DNA of 64,000 bases from contig CAJTJY010000006.1 of the NCBI GenBank assembly GCA_910576975.1, positions 1-64,000 on the forward strand, read 5' to 3'. A program made the translations under genes and the position numbers. Numbering within the stretch: the stretch's first letter is position 1; each line of letters begins with the position of its first letter. The notes below the pieces were generated by a model that saw only the letters and a list, made by a program, of their open reading frames with translations, had not been told where the DNA came from and did not search any database. Shown piece after piece: positions 59,767-64,000 of the stretch. The DNA is from an uncultured Lachnospiraceae bacterium (GTDB lineage: Bacteria > Bacillota > Clostridia > Lachnospirales > Lachnospiraceae).

Positions 59767-60237
59767 TCAGCTGGTCTTCCTAAATTCCCTTAAAAATTCG
59801 TTGTTATGGAATTTTGCAGCCAGCTTTTCCACTGCTGCGTCCCGGATATTCTTGCACTGGCGGTCTGAATAGTGGTTACGCTCCGCAACTTGTTCCCATT
59901 TCATGCCGTATATGTAATAGTCAAAGATTATGGTCTTCTCTTTCAGCTTCAAGCGTGAAATCTCCTGCAAAATCTGGCTCTTTGCCCTCTGCAAATATCT
60001 AACTTTCGCTTCGTATTCCTCCATATCCTGCCGCACATAGTCCGGGACGTTCATTGCTGCGCTTTCCACCGGGCGTGAAATATGGTTTTTCCCTTTCGGC
60101 TGCCCGTCATTCGCCATTGCGCCTATTGTGTTGTAATATTGGCTTTCGTAATCATGCAAAATACGGCGATATATAGAAATCTCGCCGTCAATCTCCTTGT
60201 AAAATTCCAGAATTTTTATGACCTTTTCTTTGTCCAT
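59767..60237 (-). CDS. ArpU/RinA-like late transcription regulator
   Basis: The start is ATG 60237 behind GGAGATTTGAGC. The 156-residue protein is helical; the last 60 residues look like sigma-70 region 4: L-K-L-K-E-K-T-I-I-F-D-Y-Y-I, then M-K-W-E-Q-V-A-E-R-N-H-Y-S-D-R-Q-C. Proteins of this type activate late (packaging and head) genes in Firmicutes phages. The gene lies directly before the late gene block. Confidence 0.85.
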   Translation of the reverse strand: MDKEKVIKILEFYKEIDGEISIYRRILHDYESQYYNTIGAMANDGQPKGKNHISRPVESAAMNVPDYVRQDMEEYEAKVRYLQRAKSQILQEISRLKLKEKTIIFDYYIYGMKWEQVAERNHYSDRQCKNIRDAAVEKLAAKFHNNEFLREFRKTS

Positions 60238-60284
60238 GCTCAAATCTCCTTTGCGCTGTTTTGCCCTGCTGCCCTCCGCTTCCT

Positions 60285-60593
60285 CTATCCGTCCCCGCTT
60301 GCTTCCATCCTCACATACCCAAACGCACCCTTTGACAGAAAGAACGCCCTTGCCGCCACTTCGTCTGCGTCCCCCGCTTCGATATGCTTTTTATAACATT
60401 CCTTTGCCCTTTCCTGCGCCCCTATCTTCCCGTATGCGTTCACATACCACCCAGCACCGCATATCTTGCAGTAAATGACTTCATCAGCCTTTATCTGGTG
60501 TTGTCTGAAATGCCGTTCTATTTCCGGCTTGCTGGTTGAATTTTTCCCGCATACGGGACATTCATAATAGGTGACACTGATTGTCTGCTTCAT
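60285..60593 (-). CDS. Small zinc-finger protein
   Basis: A 102-residue protein with C-P-V-C (residues 12-15), H-F-R-Q-H (28-32) forming a C2H2-type unit, a second C-K-I-C pair (42-45) and C-Y-K-K-H further on. It is one of two adjacent zinc-binding proteins following parB. Probably nucleic-acid binding; similar proteins appear in recombination or early regulatory blocks of phages. No precise role. Confidence 0.7.
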   Translation of the reverse strand: MKQTISVTYYECPVCGKNSTSKPEIERHFRQHQIKADEVIYCKICGAGWYVNAYGKIGAQERAKECYKKHIEAGDADEVAARAFFLSKGAFGYVRMEASGDG

Positions 60594-60596
60594 CCG

Positions 60597-60863
60597 TTAC
60601 GCCCCCGGCAGCAATGTTGGCTGGTCCGCCCCATCCGCTGCGGCTCCTGCCGCTTCTTTCATTTCATGAAAATCCGGCTTCCATCCCTGCTTCATCATGG
60701 AAGTGCAGCAATGGATTGTCGTTGCGCAGCTTTCGCATATTTCTTCTATGTGTTCATCATAGGAAACACGCTTGTTTCCCTCCCTTGCCGTCAGTGTGTG
60801 CTTCCATATTTCCTTTTTCCGCACCACTTCTTTTCCGCATATATCGCAATATACCCTTGTCAT
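60597..60863 (-). CDS. Small Cys-rich protein
   Basis: An 88-residue protein starting in ATGA overlap with the parB stop. C-D-I-C (6-9) and C-E-S-C (43-46), plus H-C-C, suggest a zinc site; the tail is Ala/Gly-rich. Coupled to parB and followed closely by another zinc-finger gene. Family not recognised. Confidence 0.65.
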   Translation of the reverse strand: MTRVYCDICGKEVVRKKEIWKHTLTAREGNKRVSYDEHIEEICESCATTIHCCTSMMKQGWKPDFHEMKEAAGAAADGADQPTLLPGA

Positions 60864-62362
60864 GCCCCCACCTCCCTAACAAATCCGATTATGCAATAAT
60901 CGTCTTCAATCCCGGTCCGGTCTTCCATCACATAGGAAATCTTGATTTCAAGCGTCCTGCCCGTTCGTTTCCCGTCTGCGTATTCCGGCAGCGTCAGCCC
61001 CTCTCCGACCTTGAAGCCGTCTTTTTTCAGAAGCAGGAAAGACAATGCACCGCTTGCAATTTCATTGTATCTGCTGGGGGAAATCGTTATTTCATCATGC
61101 TTCTTTTCTGCCGGTCCCTGCTGCATGGTTTCTTCCTGCTGCCGCTCCCGCAGCTTCCGTCTGGTTTCAGCGTCAATCCTCGCTTGTTCCTCGTTGTACC
61201 GCTGTTCATCCGTTTTGTATGCTTCCGTGCGGTTCTCATAGGCGTTGCAGCTGGTGACGGTTGCTTTCTTTTCATGACAAGTTTCATACTGGGTGCAGCT
61301 ATAACAAAGGGAAGTCATGCTTTCCGGCTGCGGGTCTTCGTATTCCTCCGGCTGGTTCATGAAGTCTTCCTGCGGCTCATACCCCATGCACCCGCTGTCA
61401 TGCGTTTTCTTCCCTGCGCACTCCCCATTGTGTTCACACGTTGCGCAAAGGTCTTCCTGCGGCTCTCCTGCGCCCTCTGCTGCCGTTTCTTTGCTCTCCC
61501 CGGTATTTTCCCCGCCCTCTGCCGTTTCTTCCGTCTGTGGGGCTTCTGGCGTGTCCTGCTGCCCTGCTGCCGTCCCGTCAAAGTTCATCTGCCCCGGTAT
61601 CTGCGCCGCCGCTTCCTGCTGCCGCTTGATTTCCTTTATGTCCGGCAATGCCAGCGTCCCTTTTCCCCGGAAGACTTCTAATGTCCGCAGCTGCCATTCC
61701 TTTTCAAGCTGTGAAATCTCATAAATGACAGACACGCCGATTTTCCCCGCCTTAAACTCTGCCATCAGTTCCGCAGCCAGATTGTTATAGATTGCCTTGT
61801 ACCTCCCCAGCGTTGCCGGGGAAGCGTCAATGATTTCTGCCAGCAAATCACGGGTGCGCCCCGGAATGTCCATTTGCGCTTTCAATTCCTGCACCAGCTT
61901 TTCCGTTTCAATGCTTTCCGTCATTTTCTCCCAGTCCGTCTTCTCCCGGAAGCGGTTAGTCATTATCAGTGCCAGCCGGTCCAGAATGGCGTTCTTTGTC
62001 GGCTTCACCATGATAGGCACATAGCGGAAACGCTCTTTTCCCTCATCCACCAGCTGCATGATTGCAAGGCGGCGGCGGTGTCCTGCGATAATGCGCCGCT
62101 TTCCGTCTTCTTCATCCGTCACAAGAAGCGGCTGCAATATCCCCAGCAACTCTATTGACTGCTTCAAGTCCTGCACATCCTCCACCGAATAGAAATTGTC
62201 CTTTGACGGTATCAAATCGTAAATATCAGCCGTTGTGCTTGCCGTGGTTGCCGCAGTTTCCTTTTCCGCTTCCGCTGCGCCCTGCTGCCCCTGCGGGGCA
62301 GCTTCCTTTGAACGCTGGTTCAATAACTCTGTCAGATTGAATTTCTTATTGCTTGCTGCCAT
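60860..62362 (-). CDS. ParB-like partition/nuclease-fold protein with Cys-rich insert
   Basis: A 500-residue protein from ATG 62362 (AAAGGAGGGAAAAC). Residues 45-150 show the ParB/Srx fold: I-P-S-K-D-N-F-Y-S-V, L-G-I-L-Q-P-L-L-V, and A-G-H-R-R-R-L-A-I near 95. An HTH region follows (about 160-240). Residues 300-380 hold two Cys-rich modules (C-A-T-C-x8-C and C-Y-S-C-x5-C), rare in ParB. The last 80 residues are a separate domain. It lies right after parA and probably binds a centromere for segregating an extrachromosomal form. Confidence 0.87.
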   Translation of the reverse strand: MAASNKKFNLTELLNQRSKEAAPQGQQGAAEAEKETAATTASTTADIYDLIPSKDNFYSVEDVQDLKQSIELLGILQPLLVTDEEDGKRRIIAGHRRRLAIMQLVDEGKERFRYVPIMVKPTKNAILDRLALIMTNRFREKTDWEKMTESIETEKLVQELKAQMDIPGRTRDLLAEIIDASPATLGRYKAIYNNLAAELMAEFKAGKIGVSVIYEISQLEKEWQLRTLEVFRGKGTLALPDIKEIKRQQEAAAQIPGQMNFDGTAAGQQDTPEAPQTEETAEGGENTGESKETAAEGAGEPQEDLCATCEHNGECAGKKTHDSGCMGYEPQEDFMNQPEEYEDPQPESMTSLCYSCTQYETCHEKKATVTSCNAYENRTEAYKTDEQRYNEEQARIDAETRRKLRERQQEETMQQGPAEKKHDEITISPSRYNEIASGALSFLLLKKDGFKVGEGLTLPEYADGKRTGRTLEIKISYVMEDRTGIEDDYCIIGFVREVGA

Positions 62363-62393
62363 CTGTTTTCCCTCCTTTGCGTGTCCGAATTGG

Positions 62394-63155
62394 TCACATC
62401 CTCAAATATTCCTGCACCAACGCTTTATAGTCATAAGCCGCCCCACATCTGCTTGAATATACAATTATGGGCTTTCTCTCAAACGTGCTGGGCTTCATTT
62501 TCGGTGTCCGTCTGATATGCGTTTCAAACAACGGATATTCCAGCGTTTTCAGAAATTCTTCCCCCTGCGTGTCGGCTTCATTGGTGCGGTCATACTGGGT
62601 GACGAAACAACCGCAGAAGCGCAAACCGGGGTTCAAGTCCTCACGGGTGTTGTCAATCTGTTCTTTCAGTTCTGCCAGCCCGTCAATAGCAAAATCATCA
62701 ATGGTTATAGGGACCATCACATCATTGGAAGCTACCAGCGCATTGATGGTTGAAATGTTAATGTCCGGCGCATTGTCGATAATGCAATAATCATATTCAG
62801 ACTGTATTCCGTCCAGAAACTTCTTGAAGCGGGTCTGCTGCGGGCGGCTCTGATCCAGCATGACTTCCAGATTGGCGGTCAGCAAATTCATGTTCGCCGT
62901 GATAATGTCCAGACCGTCAAAGTCCGTGTGCTGGATAACCTCTGCCGGGTCAATGCCCCGCTGCGTCATGACCTCTGCCGTCCCCTTGCCGTCATAGCTG
63001 TGGCGGTTCAAAATCTTGCTGGCGTTTCCCTGCTTGTCATTGTCAATCAGAAGCACCTTGCAGCCATGCGCCGCCGCCAGAATGTGCGCCATGTTTACGC
63101 TGGAAATGGTCTTTGCCACTCCCCCTTTTAAGTTGATGATAGATAATACTTTCAT
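62394..63155 (-). CDS. parA: ParA-family partition ATPase
   Basis: A 253-residue MinD/ParA ATPase starting at ATG 63155 behind AAGGAGGACG. Its deviant Walker A is K-G-G-V-A-K-T (residues 10-16), with Ala instead of the usual Gly; Walker A' D-N-D-K-Q-G-N-A-S and Walker B Y-C-I-I-D-N-A-P are intact. It is the first large gene after an operator-controlled promoter. With parB it forms a partition module. Confidence 0.93.
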   Translation of the reverse strand: MKVLSIINLKGGVAKTISSVNMAHILAAAHGCKVLLIDNDKQGNASKILNRHSYDGKGTAEVMTQRGIDPAEVIQHTDFDGLDIITANMNLLTANLEVMLDQSRPQQTRFKKFLDGIQSEYDYCIIDNAPDINISTINALVASNDVMVPITIDDFAIDGLAELKEQIDNTREDLNPGLRFCGCFVTQYDRTNEADTQGEEFLKTLEYPLFETHIRRTPKMKPSTFERKPIIVYSSRCGAAYDYKALVQEYLRM

Positions 63156-63195
63156 GCTTGCGTCCTCCTTGTATCTGGTATGGTTTTTATATCAA

Positions 63196-63220
63196 CCGCC
63201 CCAGTTCCCAGCTGGGGCGG
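63196..63220 (-). promoter_or_regulatory. GC-rich hairpin in the parA leader
   Basis: CCGCCCCAG (63196-63204) pairs perfectly with CTGGGGCGG (63212-63220). It sits 40 nt before parA, after the leader ORF. The T-run is too weak for a clear terminator; an attenuator, mRNA stabiliser or centromere part are options. Confidence 0.5.
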
Positions 63221-63262
63221 GTATTTCCCTTTTAGCAGCTATAAAACCTCAATGACCCATTT

Positions 63263-63361
63263 TCATATTCGTACATCCAGCCGGATTGTATTTAATTCAT
63301 TGTTTCTTACGTTCTTTTCCGCTTCACACTTTGCTTGTCTGAAAATCTCTTTTATTGTCAT
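63263..63361 (-). CDS. Short leader ORF before parA
   Basis: A 32-codon ORF (M-T-I-K-E-I-F-R-Q-A-K) with an excellent GCGGAGGTAAGAAC site, 35 nt after the operator-controlled promoter. A further coding-like stretch (M-Y-E-Y-E-N-G-S-L-R-F) in the next frame could mean a frameshifted longer protein. Probably a genuine small protein or leader peptide. Confidence 0.55.
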   Translation of the reverse strand: MTIKEIFRQAKCEAEKNVRNNELNTIRLDVRI

Positions 63362-63395
63362 AAGTTCTTACCTCCGCTTGATTGATTATGTATTT

Positions 63396-63497
63396 ATTAT
63401 ATACTTACGGAAGTATATTTTCAACCCGTAATATTCCACAATCTTACGGAAGTATATCAGCGTAGTTTTTGTGCAATTTGTATATACTTCCGTAAGT
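63396..63497 (-). promoter_or_regulatory. parA promoter with three operators
   Basis: On the minus strand TTGAAA (63424-63419), 17-nt spacer, TATAAT (63401-63396). One operator (63403-63414) fills the spacer exactly as at the two left-end promoters; others are at 63442-63453 and 63486-63497. Spacing between operators is about 40 bp. Confidence 0.82.
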
Positions 63498-63505
63498 ATT
63501 GCGCA

Positions 63506-63733
63506 TTACTGCTTCTTTTCCGGGCTTCTCAAATCAACCAGCGGCGCATACTGCCCGCAGTTGTCCAGTTCGTATGTAAATACGACTTTCCCGCTTTTTA
63601 CATAGTGTGTGCAAGCAATGTCCGTGATTGTGGAAACCCCAACGGAAAACAGCTGCCCATTTACTGCCTTTACTGCGTTTATCTTGTCCCCTATCTCATA
63701 CGGACACACTGCGTTAAATGCCGCCATCTGCAT
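63506..63733 (-). CDS. Small hypothetical protein
   Basis: A 75-residue protein from ATG 63733 behind AGGAGGGAAAGAAC, beta-rich (I-G-D-K-I-N-A-V-K-A-V, G-K-V-V-F-T-Y-E-L). It overlaps the preceding gene by 20 nt. Size and fold hint at an SH3-like small domain. Not recognised. Confidence 0.65.
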   Translation of the reverse strand: MQMAAFNAVCPYEIGDKINAVKAVNGQLFSVGVSTITDIACTHYVKSGKVVFTYELDNCGQYAPLVDLRSPEKKQ

Positions 63734-63896
63734 TGTTCTTTCCCTCCTGCTTCTCTCTGTACTTCCTGCGGTTCTCCTGCTTTACCGCCCATCCAACTTC
63801 ACGGGCAATGATGAAGACAAGATACATGATACCCAGCCCCACGCAGACCGCCGCAAACGCCAGAAGCCCTTTGATAACCTCAATCAGAAATAGCAT
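63714..63896 (-). CDS. Small membrane protein
   Basis: A 60-residue protein with one transmembrane helix (residues 8-31) and a strongly basic C-terminal half (N-R-R-K-Y-R-E-K). It overlaps both neighbours. Role unknown; such early phage membrane peptides may affect host envelope or superinfection. Confidence 0.6.
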   Translation of the reverse strand: MLFLIEVIKGLLAFAAVCVGLGIMYLVFIIAREVGWAVKQENRRKYREKQEGKNNADGGI

Positions 63897-64000
63897 TGTC
63901 TTTCCCCTCCCTTGCCCTCTGGCGCATATCCTGCCGGGCGGCTTCCACCGACTTTTTCAGTTGGTTCATATCCTGCACCCGCTTTCTGATTGTGTTTTCC
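63880..64000 (-). CDS. C-terminal end of a gene running off the right edge
   Basis: The last 39 residues of a charged helical protein (E-N-T-I-R-K-R-V-Q-D-M to G-K-D-N-A-I-S-D), stop at 63880, overlapping the next start by 17 nt. It belongs to the same early operon. Too little for a function. Confidence 0.6.
   Translation of the reverse strand, partial: ENTIRKRVQDMNQLKKSVEAARQDMRQRAREGKDNAISD

Larger units (their letters stand above)
27556..64000. mobile_element. Prophage, contractile-tailed, with DGR and partition genes; right end not in window
   Basis: At least 36.4 kb of phage genes, mostly on the minus strand: partition and regulatory genes, lambda-like packaging and head, P2/Mu-like contractile tail, DGR, lysis, accessory genes. 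Every head and tail step has a recognisable intact gene, so the structural part looks functional. Integrase and immunity genes are expected beyond 64 kb. The composition is more GC-rich than the chromosomal part. Operator-like repeats are shared between its distant ends, showing it is one unit. Confidence 0.95.

Noticed and set aside
60581..61681. 366-codon plus-strand ORF opposite parB
   Set aside because: Antisense shadow of intact minus-strand genes with clear domains and ribosome-binding sites.

Overview
The window looks like a chromosomal segment of an anaerobic Clostridia bacterium, probably Lachnospiraceae. The grounds are strong AGGAGG ribosome-binding sites, frequent TTG and GTG starts, a QueH-type queuosine gene, a GGGtGRT protein beside a NifU-like scaffold, and a USG-1-type Asd. 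The species cannot be named from the sequence alone.

Layout. (1) 1-3.7 kb is the end of a decaying integrative element: three small minus-strand genes, an AT-rich DUF6076-like gene, and a tyrosine integrase broken by a frameshift and an amber codon. (2) 3.7-18.1 kb is ordinary chromosome, nearly all minus strand: GGGtGRT/Fe-S scaffold pair, ABC exporter, hexapeptide acyltransferase, topoisomerase III, DUF234-type ATPase, asd, argH, queH, iron alcohol dehydrogenase, M15 peptidase. (3) 18.1-23.7 kb is a fluid zone with a secreted PPC/Big2/FN3 protein, gene remnants, an ABC importer pair without a binding protein, and a 255-bp palindromic element. (4) 23.7-27.4 kb holds a TetR-DrrA-DrrB-like efflux operon and a MacB-type permease whose partner ATPase gene is cut at its P-T-G-N-L-D motif.

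(5) From about 27.56 kb to the right edge lies a large prophage inserted in that ATPase gene; its far end is outside the window. Read on the minus strand from the right edge it carries small early genes, parA-parB, zinc-binding small proteins, an ArpU/RinA-like late regulator, two different small terminase-type proteins, a lambda-like head module (GpA terminase, gpW, portal, ClpP-type protease with nested scaffold, gpD, gpE), and a contractile P2/Mu-like tail (sheath, tube, chaperone with -1 frameshift, tape measure, gpX/D/V/U/W/J/I). It then has a complete diversity-generating retroelement (DGR), lysis genes, and a few accessory genes by the attachment site. The DGR consists of a C-type-lectin-fold target with variable repeat, an Avd accessory protein, a 111-bp template repeat, and a YMDD reverse transcriptase with the DGR-type S-Q motif. 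Template and variable repeats differ at 14 positions, 13 of them adenines in the template, so mutagenic retrohoming has occurred here, very likely diversifying a tail-tip receptor-binding protein.

A second system appears undescribed: a 12-bp motif (ACTTCCGTAAGT or near variants) occurs about eleven times, in the 17-nt -35/-10 spacer of three prophage promoters, in front of a ribbon-helix-helix gene and before the terminase module. It suggests a prophage-wide repressor circuit linking the partition locus, accessory genes and packaging.
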